64,000 bases of DNA from Comamonas avium (GCF_014836675.1 NZ_JACSQK010000008.1:94382-158381), one strand, 5' to 3'; positions 25,929-35,245 are shown, numbered from the stretch's first letter. Notes: generated by a model not told the origin, from the sequence alone. Translations and numbers: made by a program.

Positions 25929-26903
25929 TTAAGATTTTTGTGGATCAGCATGAATTGCTTGCATATTCATCAAGGCATTCACTTCAGAGGCCTGTTTTCC
26001 GGTCAATGTCTGAATGGCACTATTAATCGTTTGCATATCTGTAGCAACCAAATTCGAATTCATTGTTGTATCCATATCATAATAATTCATGTTGAATTTG
26101 AATTTTGAAACTGAAGACTTGCCTACGGATACTTTCCAGCTTGATTGGTCAATATGCAAAAAGAAGGTACGAATTTTTGCAACATACATTGCAGGCGGTT
26201 GCCCTTCACCACCTGTACCAGCTACTGTTGCAAAGTAATAATAGGTTAAAAAATGATCAAGAGTTGCATCTTCTGAATTAAATGAGACCTGCATTGTCCC
26301 CAACTTAGCAACGACTTTGGTTAAAATGCTATCTAATTCTGTTAAGGCGGCTTTAGGAAAAGAAAATCCAGAAAATAGTTCACCCAAAAAACTTAGATGT
26401 AGTTCGGCGCTCGTTACTTCCTTGCTGTAAGACTGAGCTGTAATTTGACTTACTGGCAAATAGCCTGCAAGTGCCTTGACAGAACCACCTGTGATCACAT
26501 AATTGCGCCATTTCGCCATCGCTCTTGCGAAATCTGATGCATCCTTTGGTTTAGAAATATCGTAAGGAGCAGGGTGTTCGTTGTATACACAATAGGCTGT
26601 AAGAAGTGAGATATATGAGTCAAGGGTTTGTATTTGACCAAGCATCTGATACATGCCTGTATCAGGAGCTGGCGGGACAGTTGCAATCGAGGTTGTTCCA
26701 GGAACCTCGACAGCACTGTTTAAAATATTATTCAAACTTGTTGTATCCGGTGTTCCGGCTGGGGCATCAGACGCTGAAAGTAATGGTAAACGACGATGCA
26801 GTAGGTTCGCACATGCATTTTGTTGGGTAACTTCTAAATAATGCGCTAACTGCGCAGTAGATTGGGAAAGAATTTTCTTCTCGGCCGATGTAATTGAATA
26901 CAT
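25929..26903 (-). CDS. Unknown 324-residue protein, first gene of an AT-rich operon
   Basis: No family recognised. The N-terminal two thirds are predicted mostly helical (LSQSTAQLAHYLEVTQQN; ALTELDSILTKVVAKLGTMQ), and a beta-prone region follows (FLTYYYFATVAGT; FFLHIDQSSWKVSVGKSSV; KFKFNMNYYDMD), ending in a helix. No signal peptide, no clear membrane helix, two Cys. The mixture of long amphipathic helices and a beta tail is compatible with a pore-forming or insecticidal-type protein, or with a structural assembly protein, but this is only a guess. Lies next to an IS remnant and an ICE module; probably horizontally acquired. Confidence 0.7.
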   Translation of the reverse strand: MYSITSAEKKILSQSTAQLAHYLEVTQQNACANLLHRRLPLLSASDAPAGTPDTTSLNNILNSAVEVPGTTSIATVPPAPDTGMYQMLGQIQTLDSYISLLTAYCVYNEHPAPYDISKPKDASDFARAMAKWRNYVITGGSVKALAGYLPVSQITAQSYSKEVTSAELHLSFLGELFSGFSFPKAALTELDSILTKVVAKLGTMQVSFNSEDATLDHFLTYYYFATVAGTGGEGQPPAMYVAKIRTFFLHIDQSSWKVSVGKSSVSKFKFNMNYYDMDTTMNSNLVATDMQTINSAIQTLTGKQASEVNALMNMQAIHADPQKS

Positions 26904-27160
26904 TTGTAGTTCCTACTTTAAAAGTTTCAGAATATTAGGCTTCTTTAAATATATAAAGACCTAACGCATGAAAATTTAAATGCTGGTTTATTTCTTGGGA
27001 ATCACTGAAACTTGGTATTTTTATAAATATTTTCAAATGGCAGTTACATTGATCCGAATCGGTTTACTTTTTAATAAATCTGTGATAGGGGTTGGTTGTG
27101 CATGAAAAATAGTCAACAATTTATAGTACATGTTCACCAACGCTGTTTGACTCTAGAAGC
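26904..27160. other. AT-rich promoter region of the unknown operon
   Basis: About 260 bp of strongly AT-rich DNA. It must contain the promoter of the unknown operon reading left. No gene seen; the short open frame at 27,096 runs into the IS remnant. Confidence 0.4.
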
Positions 27161-27513
27161 TGTTGATTTCCACCCAGAAGTGCCCCCCATTAGCCCCGGG
27201 TTTTTCCATCTCAATCTAATCCACGCATTAACCCTAGCCTGCTGCTTTCTTGTGCAGCAGGAGACTAGGAGTGGTTGACGTGGCTACTTTTAGTGTCATC
27301 AGACGCTGGGCTCTACGTGAGCACCTGTCATCCGAGAGATCGCTCGCAGAACCGGGCTTTCTGGCAATAGCATTCGCAAGTATTTGCGCTCCGATGTTGT
27401 GCAACCTCAACTTGCGCAGCGCACCAAGCTACAAGTGGCTCACTTCAAGCTCAGCCACAGCGGAGCCTTCTATCTGAGGGCCCAACCCGCAACTAATTCG
27501 CATTCTTAATCCA
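27161..27513 (+). mobile_element. Decayed IS21-family left-end fragment
   Basis: Begins TGTTGATTTCCACCCAGAAG, the style of an IS21-family terminal repeat, followed by a hairpin (CCTGCTGC / GCAGCAGG, 27,239-27,261) and the first 60-70 codons of an istA-like gene with a frameshift. The rest of istA, istB and the right end are absent. Identity to a particular IS was not tested. Confidence 0.7.
27280..27513 (+). pseudogene. istA transposase fragment (frameshifted, truncated)
   Basis: Frame 1 reads VATFSVIRRWALREHLS, and after a one-base loss near 27,328 the next frame reads IREIARRTGLSGNSIRKYLR then SDVVQPQLAQRTKL. Joined, these match the N-terminal helix-turn-helix of IS21-family IstA. The homology fades after about 27,430 and the frame ends at 27,510-27,513. 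Not functional. It marks the left flank of the ICE-derived module. Confidence 0.75.
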
Positions 27514-27606
27514 CGACCTAATCCAATCGTTGGTGAATCTGGCTTGGTTTTAGTATGTCCAGAAGCGCTAGAGATCATGTTTGAAGGTGATTAACCGTTC
27601 GAGGCA

Positions 27607-27727
27607 TTGCACATAGAGTGCAAAACGTGCGTCAACGTGTAGTCGTCGCAACAAGTGTTAGGAAGTGCTTATAAACAAGGCCTTAGCGGCCAATTTTTTG
27701 AGTTTTAGAAAATATACAATGTATATT
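27607..27727. promoter_or_regulatory. Two dyads upstream of parA, possible partition or operator sites
   Basis: TTGCAC / GTGCAA (27,607-27,623, five-base centre) and a perfect 17-bp AATATACAATGTATATT (27,711-27,727). They lie about 160-280 bp before parA in a gene-free stretch. They could be the ParB-binding site or an operator of the module; neither is proven. Confidence 0.45.
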
Positions 27728-27884
27728 CTTTGACACTTAGAAGTAAGGTCGATGAGTGAAGCAAGTTGTTGAAAAGACAACTTATTTGGCTTCCTCTTGA
27801 AGGGTTTTGTAGCTTTTTTTCGCTAGACAAATATCTAATTCTTTGTGATCTCGTTGTTTGGTTCAACCATTCAACGAGGTCAAA

Positions 27885-28784
27885 ATGTTCACTATTTCTG
27901 TTGTTTCCACCAAGGGTGGAGTAGGTAAGACAACACTCGCAGCCAACTTGGGCGGATTGCTGCGAGACATTGGTTTAAGAGCTCTGCTCATCGACGCAGA
28001 CGTACAACCATCGCTCACTCGTTACTACCATTTAGAGCACGAGGCTCCACAAGGCCTCACCCAGCTCGTCCGCTCTGGCGTTCTTTCCGAAGAATGCATT
28101 TCTCATTGCCAATTGCCTCCGGCAACATTTGAGGCCAAGGCAGACAAGGTTCCACAGTCTCCAGGTGGCGTCCTTCACTTGGTCAAATCCGATACACGTG
28201 ACGGCAAGCTGCAAGACTGGATGAGTGGCCGCATGGGCTTAGATATGCTTATGCGCTTGAACATGCCTCTCAGGCACCCTAGTGTGACTAGCGCTTATGA
28301 CGTGGTCATCATTGACACACAGGGTGCAATTGGCCACCTTCAGGATGCTGCTGTAAACGCAGCAGACCAGTTGCTGGTCCCAGTGTCCCCCGACATAGTT
28401 TCAGCACGCGAATTCTTGGATGGCACGATCTCATTGTTGGATCGCCATGAGTGTGCAGCTAACGTGGGTTTGAAGATGCCACCCATGAAAGCGGTAATGA
28501 CACGCACTGAGAAGACCAAGGATTGCTCCCTGATCTCTGATCTCATCCGCGAACAGTTCATCACCATGCGTGGTCGGGTGAGCATGTTGGAAACCGTGGT
28601 TCCTGCAGCGGTTGCTTACCGCAAGGCAGCCACCTCACAGGTTCCGGTTCACTGGATTGACCCCATCAAGCAGTCAGATGTAATGCACAAGCTCATGTGG
28701 GAGTTCATTCCCAGCGTGGCTGGTATGTGCGCGTCCAACCACCCCGAATTCATCGATTTGACCGCACCACACGACAGCCAGTGA
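27885..28784 (+). CDS. parA: ParA/Soj-family partition ATPase of an integrative conjugative element
   Basis: 299 residues. The deviant Walker A is KGGVGKTTLAANL at about residues 11-23, followed by the DADVQPSLTRYY block and a later IIDTQGAIG region. Drives segregation or maintenance of the excised element together with ParB. ATG at 27885 is preceded by CGAGGTC; the frame stays open upstream to 27,858. First gene of a co-directional block that has the gene order of the replication/partition end of PFGI-1/SPI-7-type ICEs, where soj/parA sits next to the att end. The parB gene follows by 13 bp. Confidence 0.9.
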   Translation: MFTISVVSTKGGVGKTTLAANLGGLLRDIGLRALLIDADVQPSLTRYYHLEHEAPQGLTQLVRSGVLSEECISHCQLPPATFEAKADKVPQSPGGVLHLVKSDTRDGKLQDWMSGRMGLDMLMRLNMPLRHPSVTSAYDVVIIDTQGAIGHLQDAAVNAADQLLVPVSPDIVSAREFLDGTISLLDRHECAANVGLKMPPMKAVMTRTEKTKDCSLISDLIREQFITMRGRVSMLETVVPAAVAYRKAATSQVPVHWIDPIKQSDVMHKLMWEFIPSVAGMCASNHPEFIDLTAPHDSQ

Positions 28785-28797
28785 TCGTGAGGTACGT

Positions 28798-30486
28798 ATG
28801 CGCACGCCCGGATCGCTTACTGCGGCGCAGCGTGCTGCCAGCCTGCGTCAGCAGGCTGCAGACACTGCAGCAGCAAACACAGCCACACCTACACAACCAA
28901 CACCACAGGACAGCATGACTGGTGCTACTGAAAAACCTTTGAACGCTAACGAAAAGCGAGTGCAAGCTGCACGCGAGGCGTTGAAAGTATCGACGAACAA
29001 CGCGACGGCAAATATTGATCCGATGGATGAAGTTGATGGGTCAATCACGATCTTGTCAATCAACGACATCGTCACCTATAGCCATAACCCACGGTCTAAA
29101 CCCAACTCAAAACGTGCTGAGATTAAGGCTAGTTTGCAGGCTGAGGGGCGCATTACCAACACCATCACTGTCACTCGACGCTCTCCAAAAGAGAAGTATT
29201 TCCCGTATGGCGGTGGTAATACGCGAGTTGAACTTTGCAAAGAGCTGTTTGCAGAGGGTGATGAACGCTTTGCAACGCTGCATGTCCTCACTAAAAAGTG
29301 GCCTGGAGAAGCGGCAGTTATTACTGCGCACCTTTCAGAAAATGATAACCGTGGCGATATTTCATTTTGGGAGCGAACTCAAGGTGTTGTCAAATTCAAA
29401 AGTGAATATCAAGCTGAGAATAAAGCACAGCTTTCTGTCAATGAGCTAAATAAGGTACTCAAAGCAAGTGGATTGAACTATGGCATCAAAATGGTTCAAA
29501 ACTTCATCTTTGCTCATGAGTATCTGAGTTTGATTGGCCCTTGGATTAAAGCTGAAGAAATTAATTCAATCATTCGCCCGGTTGTTAGCTCTTTATTTGA
29601 CTTAGGTACTAAGTTCGACAAATCAGATGAAGTTAAAAATGCACTAGATGAAATCATGCTCATGCATGGTCAAGACCTTGAATCTACTGAGCTGGCTAAT
29701 AAAGACAAAGAGCCAGCCAGCAGGCAAGAACCAAGGCTTGATGTTCAAGGTTTAATTACCGACTTTCAAACAGTAGTTGCAAAGGTTTTGAAGCTGCAAG
29801 TGGATAATATGCCCGCAGTTATTCAGGCCGTGACTTTGACTCCGAATTTGTCTATCGAAGAGATTCAACAAATAAAAGCGGTTGAAAAAGATCCAAAGAG
29901 TAAACAGCCTCAGCAGTCGCCAATTGGGGGAATGCTTACAGGGGTCAAAGGCAAATCAAGTGCATCTACCATAACAGATCAGCAGGCACCCAAAAGCAAT
30001 ACTGCTGAATTTGAAAAGCAGTTGATTGCAGCATTTTCTATTCTCAATGCTGCCGTTCCAATTGCAGACTTCCTTAAAACCGATCCGCAATTGCCTTATG
30101 GCTTCTTTGTAGATTTTCCTGCGTCCATGGATAGCGTGGAAGGCAAGCCAGTGGGTGATGAGATGGCGGGTTTACGTGAAGCGTTGTGGCCGGTGCTTGC
30201 AAGCATGAGCGGGCAGGCTAATGAAGCCTTCGCGCAGGCGATTCCTGATAACAGTTCATGGGCGCTCACGCGAGCACAAGGCCTGGAGGCAATGTCAGCA
30301 AGCTGTATTGCAGCTGGCGTGGCCATGCGCAATGGCCTTATCTATGTGACTTCAATGCATGTTTGGATGCTCATGTCACACGCGGTTGTTGGCCCTGCAT
30401 TCATGTCGTTAATGAAAGTTCTTTCAGAGCATCACGTCAGTGATCCTGCGAAATTTCAAATTAGCTTCAAAAAGCTTTTCTCTTAA
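28798..30486 (+). CDS. parB: ParB family protein of a PFGI-1-type integrative conjugative element
   Basis: 562 residues, larger than chromosomal ParB. A disordered, Ala/Gln/Thr-rich N-terminus (about 1-60) is followed by a ParB/Srx nuclease-like domain (about 80-190: ILSINDIVTYSHNPRSKPNS; ITVTRRSPKEKYFPYGGGNT; HLSENDNRGDISFWE) and a helix-turn-helix region. The C-terminal half is low-complexity in part and ends in a hydrophobic helical segment. This architecture matches the ICE ParB family (TIGR03764 type). Co-transcribed with parA. GC content is lower from about 29,300 on. Confidence 0.87.
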   Translation: MRTPGSLTAAQRAASLRQQAADTAAANTATPTQPTPQDSMTGATEKPLNANEKRVQAAREALKVSTNNATANIDPMDEVDGSITILSINDIVTYSHNPRSKPNSKRAEIKASLQAEGRITNTITVTRRSPKEKYFPYGGGNTRVELCKELFAEGDERFATLHVLTKKWPGEAAVITAHLSENDNRGDISFWERTQGVVKFKSEYQAENKAQLSVNELNKVLKASGLNYGIKMVQNFIFAHEYLSLIGPWIKAEEINSIIRPVVSSLFDLGTKFDKSDEVKNALDEIMLMHGQDLESTELANKDKEPASRQEPRLDVQGLITDFQTVVAKVLKLQVDNMPAVIQAVTLTPNLSIEEIQQIKAVEKDPKSKQPQQSPIGGMLTGVKGKSSASTITDQQAPKSNTAEFEKQLIAAFSILNAAVPIADFLKTDPQLPYGFFVDFPASMDSVEGKPVGDEMAGLREALWPVLASMSGQANEAFAQAIPDNSSWALTRAQGLEAMSASCIAAGVAMRNGLIYVTSMHVWMLMSHAVVGPAFMSLMKVLSEHHVSDPAKFQISFKKLFS

Positions 30487-30509
30487 TTAATCTGTGAGTC
30501 CGTTTCGCC

Positions 30510-31130
30510 ATGCCCGCTAAGAGCATTCCTGTTCAAATTCAAAACAATCAGCAGCTCAATTTCTTGGTGCTGAGTGAAGTTATTCGTTTAATTGAAACAG
30601 CGAACGGACTCGATCAGTTATTAAATATGGGCTGCGATGCGGAATTGATTGATCAACTCCGCAATCGTTCAGCCCGTGATTTACTTAGTCTTTCAGATCG
30701 TTCAAGCGGATTTACTGTTAATTTTCATCCTAAAGAATTACTCACGCACCTCAATGGTATTGATCGCCAACGTCGAGACGACGAAATGTGCGAATACTTT
30801 GTGATTCATGGCGCATCACGGCAGTTACTTTGCAAATTATTCAAACGCACAGCGGACGAAGTCCGCCGCATGCGGGAGATGCTGGTAGGACGTGGAAGTG
30901 TCGGCAGAACATGTTTGCCCAAAAGTTTAAAAGTTCGGGATCAAATCCATCACGCTTGGCATTCAATTATTAAGGACTCACCAGAGCAGTCCTTGCGTTT
31001 TTGGCTTTACGAACTGCATCAGCAGTTCCCTAATTACTCTATTGAAACTCTTTACTCCACTCTCAAAGAATTTGAAGATGGGGATCACAGTTTAATCATC
31101 GAGCATGAAAATTCAGATCCGGTTAAATAA
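30510..31130 (+). CDS. DUF2857 family ICE protein
   Basis: 206 residues. It resembles the DUF2857 proteins that follow parB in PFGI-1/SPI-7-like islands. A Lys/Arg-rich helical central part (FKRTADEVRRMREMLVGRG) suggests nucleic-acid binding, perhaps a helix-turn-helix like that of FlhC-type regulators. No enzyme motif. 23 bp after parB and same strand. Exact function unknown. Confidence 0.75.
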   Translation: MPAKSIPVQIQNNQQLNFLVLSEVIRLIETANGLDQLLNMGCDAELIDQLRNRSARDLLSLSDRSSGFTVNFHPKELLTHLNGIDRQRRDDEMCEYFVIHGASRQLLCKLFKRTADEVRRMREMLVGRGSVGRTCLPKSLKVRDQIHHAWHSIIKDSPEQSLRFWLYELHQQFPNYSIETLYSTLKEFEDGDHSLIIEHENSDPVK

Positions 31131-31170
31131 CTAAGAACATCATCAATTAAATTTACTGGAAATAATAATT

Positions 31171-31734
31171 ATGCAAGATCACAACTATATCCAATCCGCC
31201 ATGTTGTTGGAGTGGATTGGCCAAGCGCCTATTGTTATTAATCGAGCATTTATCGATTTAACAGGCAATGTCTTGACTGCGCTTTGGCTGTCATACGCAA
31301 TTGAAAAAATCAAAGAAGTAGATGCGCAAGAGGGCAGCTCATCGACCGTATTAATTTGCATGTCCTCAGCTGAATGCGAAAAGCAAACCGGCATCACGCG
31401 TGCCCAGCAACAAACCTGCCGTAAAACGCTGGTCTCGCTTGGTTTGCTCAGTGAGGAGGGCAAGCAGGGCAAGGTGCTGAACTACCGCATTCATTTGAAC
31501 AAGATGATGCAGATGCTGGAGCTGCAAGTTAAGCCCATGGCCGATGCACTCCAGCGCTCAGACGTTCTTGCGCTGACCGCACAAGGAAATGCTCTTGAAG
31601 CTCAATTGGGCATTGACTGGTGGAATGGGCTAGATGAGGAGCAACGCAAGCACTGGATGACGAAAGCAGGCAACACAGGTATCGCTGCAGATGCTTGGTC
31701 TGCTTACAAGAACGAGCAGCCACAGGTGTCGTAA
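31171..31734 (+). CDS. ICE protein with winged-helix-like N-terminus, unknown function
   Basis: 187 residues, no family named with certainty. The first 110 residues look like a replication-initiator or phage-type winged helix (FIDLTGNVLTALWLSYAIEK; SAECEKQTGITRAQQQTCRK; LVSLGLLSEEGKQGKVLNYR). The tail is helical. It resembles the N-terminal part of the STY4528-like protein encoded next, so the two may be paralogues that bind the same DNA. Same-strand neighbours at 40 and 15 bp. Confidence 0.65.
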   Translation: MQDHNYIQSAMLLEWIGQAPIVINRAFIDLTGNVLTALWLSYAIEKIKEVDAQEGSSSTVLICMSSAECEKQTGITRAQQQTCRKTLVSLGLLSEEGKQGKVLNYRIHLNKMMQMLELQVKPMADALQRSDVLALTAQGNALEAQLGIDWWNGLDEEQRKHWMTKAGNTGIAADAWSAYKNEQPQVS

Positions 31735-31749
31735 TCCTGGAGCAACTCA

Positions 31750-33573
31750 GTGAGCATGCAACTTCAGCCAAGCTTTCCAACACCGGGTGTTGGCGTGTCT
31801 GGCGCGATGAGCCCCAGCCAGCCTCCACCGGCTCCTTATGAGCAGATCCTGCTTCACCTGGATGAACGCGGCTTCGTGCCGTTTCATCCTGCACTCTCAG
31901 AAAAGTTTGGCCATAAAGCCGCGATTTTCGTAGGCATGGCCCTGTACTGGACAAGACACAACTACCGCAAGCATCCTGATCGCGGTGGTTGGTTTCACAT
32001 GTCCATGACCCAATGGCGCAACAGCATTGGACTGTCACGCTCTGAACAAGAATCCGTGCGCGAAGCACTGATGGAAGTCGGTGTGCTGGAAGAGTTCTTG
32101 GTTGGGCGACCTGCGGTCATGAACTACCGTATTAATGTCGCTGCGCTGGCCAAGCAGTTGGCCATCAACCAAGCGCCCAATGCTCCATTGAACTGGGATA
32201 CCGCGCAAAGTTGGTTTAGAGGCTGTCACAGCTACTACAAGCCATTAACTGACGTGGTTGGGAACATTGCAGCTGGTCTGTATCTCTCGTTCCTGCTTCA
32301 ACGTCACCGTGACTGTCTCAAACGCGGTCAATTGGACAATGGCTGCATCTCAGTCACTCAAGACTTGATTGCAGAACACTTGCACCTGGGCGTGAAGGTT
32401 CAGCGCAATGCGCGTGATCGCCTCAAACGCGCAGGACTGATTCAAGAGTCCGGCCCTGGTGGCTCACTTGTGCGCGTGAACATGGACGCTGTCCTGATGT
32501 GTCTTCGCGGACAAGCAACCAAACCGCTGAAAGGACGAGCTGCAGCCCTGGCTAAAGCAAGTGCGACTGCAGCTCCTGCAGCAATTAAAAGCGCGAGCTA
32601 TGGTGTTAATACCGAACCAGGTGTGAACCTGTCTGGCCTTGGCATCGCATTCAGCCAGTTGTCCTTGGGGATGTCCAGCGCAGCCAATGAAGAATCCAAG
32701 CCCAAAGTTACGCGCCCACGGGACCTGCTGCTGGACTTTCTGAATGAGCAGCCACCTGTCGGATTCCGACAAGTCAGCACAGTTCGCCCAGCTCAGTCTG
32801 TCTCTACTTTCGATAGCGAAATCTTCAAGCGTGACAGGGCTTTGCTTCGTTCTGCGGTACTGCTTGCTGTCGATGACACCCCCCCTGCGAACTTTGCCGT
32901 TTCCTGCAAACTTGAATCTGCCGAAACCTGCAATCAAGAATTGCCGAAACCTGCAAGCTATATACAAAGGGATGTTCTACAAAGGGATGTAGTTAATACA
33001 ACTACTACTGCAAGTTGTAGTGGTGGATTTTCATCATCACCAAGAATTCCTGTGGATGCGGCTTCACTTGTTCTGCCAGACAACCTCACTGGCTTGCACA
33101 CGAATCAGGTTTTGGACGTGTTGAGTGGAGCGCCTGCATCTGAGCACCAGCGACTTTTGGATGAGCTGTGCGGACAAATGCGCAGCAAGACCATCCACAA
33201 CCCTGCAGGCTGGTTGTTCGGACTCATCCGCAAGATGCAGTCCGGTCCATTGGTTCTGACTTACGCAGATGGCATTGCTGCTGATCGTTTGTTAGCAGCC
33301 AGCCCAAACTTTGAGCAGGAAAAGGTCAATCCGCGCTTTGCTCAACACCAAGATTTGCAGGAAGCACTGCGTTTGATTCAGCCGGGTTTTGTTTACCGCT
33401 TGGAATCGACAGGCACGCTGGTTGTCTTTGACAAAGCCACCGGCAACTTGCGCGGCAAGCGCATCAACGACGCATGGCGCGTTTTGCTTAGTGGCGGGGC
33501 AATTGTTCAAGCCCAACGCGAAGGAAAACTATCAATTGTTCAAGCTGATGAGCATCAAGGAGAACTTGGTTGA
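31750..33573 (+). CDS. STY4528-family pathogenicity-island replication protein
   Basis: 607 residues, long for the family. Two winged-helix-like regions can be seen: about 20-125 (LHLDERGFVPFHPALSEKFG; WRNSIGLSRSEQESVREALM) and about 145-255 (TQDLIAEHLHLGVKVQRNAR). A low-complexity linker follows, and the C-terminal part (about 440-600) contains NPAGWLFGLIRKM, as in RepA/Rep-helix proteins. Starts with GTG at 31750, which has GGAG seven bases upstream; an ATG two codons later is possible. Probably initiates element replication; inferred from family naming. Confidence 0.78.
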   Translation: MSMQLQPSFPTPGVGVSGAMSPSQPPPAPYEQILLHLDERGFVPFHPALSEKFGHKAAIFVGMALYWTRHNYRKHPDRGGWFHMSMTQWRNSIGLSRSEQESVREALMEVGVLEEFLVGRPAVMNYRINVAALAKQLAINQAPNAPLNWDTAQSWFRGCHSYYKPLTDVVGNIAAGLYLSFLLQRHRDCLKRGQLDNGCISVTQDLIAEHLHLGVKVQRNARDRLKRAGLIQESGPGGSLVRVNMDAVLMCLRGQATKPLKGRAAALAKASATAAPAAIKSASYGVNTEPGVNLSGLGIAFSQLSLGMSSAANEESKPKVTRPRDLLLDFLNEQPPVGFRQVSTVRPAQSVSTFDSEIFKRDRALLRSAVLLAVDDTPPANFAVSCKLESAETCNQELPKPASYIQRDVLQRDVVNTTTTASCSGGFSSSPRIPVDAASLVLPDNLTGLHTNQVLDVLSGAPASEHQRLLDELCGQMRSKTIHNPAGWLFGLIRKMQSGPLVLTYADGIAADRLLAASPNFEQEKVNPRFAQHQDLQEALRLIQPGFVYRLESTGTLVVFDKATGNLRGKRINDAWRVLLSGGAIVQAQREGKLSIVQADEHQGELG

Positions 33574-33596
33574 AAGCTAAATGCATTTATCGAGAG

Positions 33597-33651
33597 GTAG
33601 AGCAAATTGCACCAGTTGGTAAGGCTTACCAAGTAGAGCAAATCGCACTAG
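33597..33651. repeat. Short direct repeat before the 140-residue ICE gene
   Basis: GTAGAGCAAATTGCACCAG (33,597-33,615) and GTAGAGCAAATCGCACTAG (33,633-33,651), 17 of 19 matching, period 36 bp. Only two copies; could be iteron-like or a small duplication. Confidence 0.55.
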
Positions 33652-34074
33652 ATGAATATGGATTCTGAAATGAGTAACTGCAACGAACTATTCGCTCAAC
33701 TTGTGCAGAGATTTCGTTCTTACGAGGACGCATCTGTACTTTGGATATTTCTTAAAGAACATGCTGACGTTCGTGAATATGCTGAATCAACCTATCAGAT
33801 TGCATCGACACAGCTGTGCGATTTTATGAATCGTTTTGCGGTCAGTAGGAGCATTCAGCGATTGCAAGAGCAGGGCTTCATTCAGGTGAGTGTTGTGCGC
33901 AATTCAAAAACTCTTGTGAATGTAAATCGTGAAGCCTTGCTTGAGTTTTTGCGTCAGCCGCTTCCAGCCCGATTACCTGCATGCAGCGACAAGAACTTTC
34001 CATTTCTTGAAGCATGGAATGCGGATTTAGCCGCTGTAGCAGAGGCTGCAAAAAATGCACAACCATCAGATTGA
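33652..34074 (+). CDS. ICE hypothetical protein, winged-helix-like
   Basis: 140 residues. The middle (FMNRFAVSRSIQRLQEQGFI, QVSVVRNSKTLVNVNREALL) reads like a winged helix with beta wing. No known family. The start (33,652) lies directly after the second copy of a 19-bp repeat. Coding on the same strand as the ICE block. Confidence 0.6.
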   Translation: MNMDSEMSNCNELFAQLVQRFRSYEDASVLWIFLKEHADVREYAESTYQIASTQLCDFMNRFAVSRSIQRLQEQGFIQVSVVRNSKTLVNVNREALLEFLRQPLPARLPACSDKNFPFLEAWNADLAAVAEAAKNAQPSD

Positions 34075-34141
34075 TGCGTTGATAGCACTATTTAAGAACC
34101 CCTGATTAATTTGTAAATCACCCATTAAATTGGAGAGTGAA

Positions 34142-35245
34142 GTGGCGACCTCATCAAGCAATACAAAACCCCGGAACGTAGTATTCGGCAGTACGTTTCC
34201 TGTAGCAGCGTTTGAAAAAGAGAATAATTCTCCGTTCGATGATGGATATTCCATTGCGAAAGAAGAAGCTGCCTTGGCGGCATATATCGCTGGTGGTGCG
34301 AAAGAAAATGACCCACTGCATGAGCGATTTATTGAATTGCAAGATCGGCGTGAGCGTCTTGAGTTGTTGGCTCGTGAACGTGATGAGCGTTCTGGCGCAG
34401 ATCCAGTCGTCTCCAATCAAGAAGCACGCTCTGTAGAAGACTTGGGTGGCCTGGTTGATGACGGCGTGGATCAAATGGAGCTTCACACGATTGAAGCCAT
34501 TCGAATGTTCACCGGACGTGCCCGTGAAGCAGGTAATCCACGCACGGCGATTATTGGTGGCAAGCGCGTTGCCTCTTCATTGCGCAATCTTTGGCTGCTG
34601 ACTGTTAATGACAATCCTTATGCGGACTGGGCCTTGGTTCGCCATGAGCATTCCGTAGATCAAGTGCTCAAGCATTTGCGTGAAGAAACAGTGAAGGCTG
34701 AATCTATGTTGAGTTCGATTCGCCAAAAGGGGTTGAGTTTCTCGGTGCTTTCTTCATCAAGCCCGGTTTAGTTGAACTTGGGTTTTCGCAGTCCCTACGG
34801 ATATTCCATTTCCATGCTGATGGTGGAGTACGACTACTTCGTGCGCGTACAGAAAACCTTGCAGCGCAAAAACATGCAAAACGACGAGGACACACGCAAA
34901 GCCTTGTCTGCTGTTTCACGCGGCATCCTTGGCATTTTTTATGGGACAACCCGTTTTGACCGTTGGCTCGGACAAGCAGAAATTCGTACTTTGAGCCGTC
35001 TTGACTGGGTGAGTCAAGAAAAGGATGCACTGGGTCGTGTGGAGTTTGCCCTGCAGGCATTTGGCCCTGTCCCATCCGCTATCTACACAGGAGAGCTTGC
35101 TCCATCGCACTCGCGCCGTCGTTACTCCCTGACTGAGGCAGAGCGCGAACTGCTTAAAACCGTGGGAGGCCAGTTGCAGGAAGCTGAAGAGCAAGTGGCT
35201 AATGCTGACGATCAAACACCTACAACTGGGACTGAGTCCGCCTGA
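34142..35245 (+). pseudogene. PFL_4669-family (TIGR03761) ICE protein split by an in-frame TAG
   Basis: The first part (GTG at 34142, GGAG six bases upstream) runs to a TAG at 34,769-34,771, and the very next codon continues in the same frame to 35,245. Across the stop the reading ...SSSSPV*LNLGFRSPYGYS... matches the continuous family sequence, in which this segment is unbroken. So one ancestral gene of about 367 codons carries a single-base nonsense change (TAG from CAG, GAG or similar). The downstream part could still be made by re-initiation at the TTG that directly follows the stop. Function of the family in the element is unknown. Confidence 0.75.

Noticed and set aside
26904..27885. 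Search for a tRNA or att duplication at the left edge of the ICE module
   Set aside because: No tRNA-like sequence or repeat shared with the 38.65-38.96 kb interval could be seen by eye.
34772..35245. Independent gene starting right after the TAG
   Set aside because: It is in the same frame as the upstream part and continues a single conserved family sequence, so it is treated as the second half of one broken gene.
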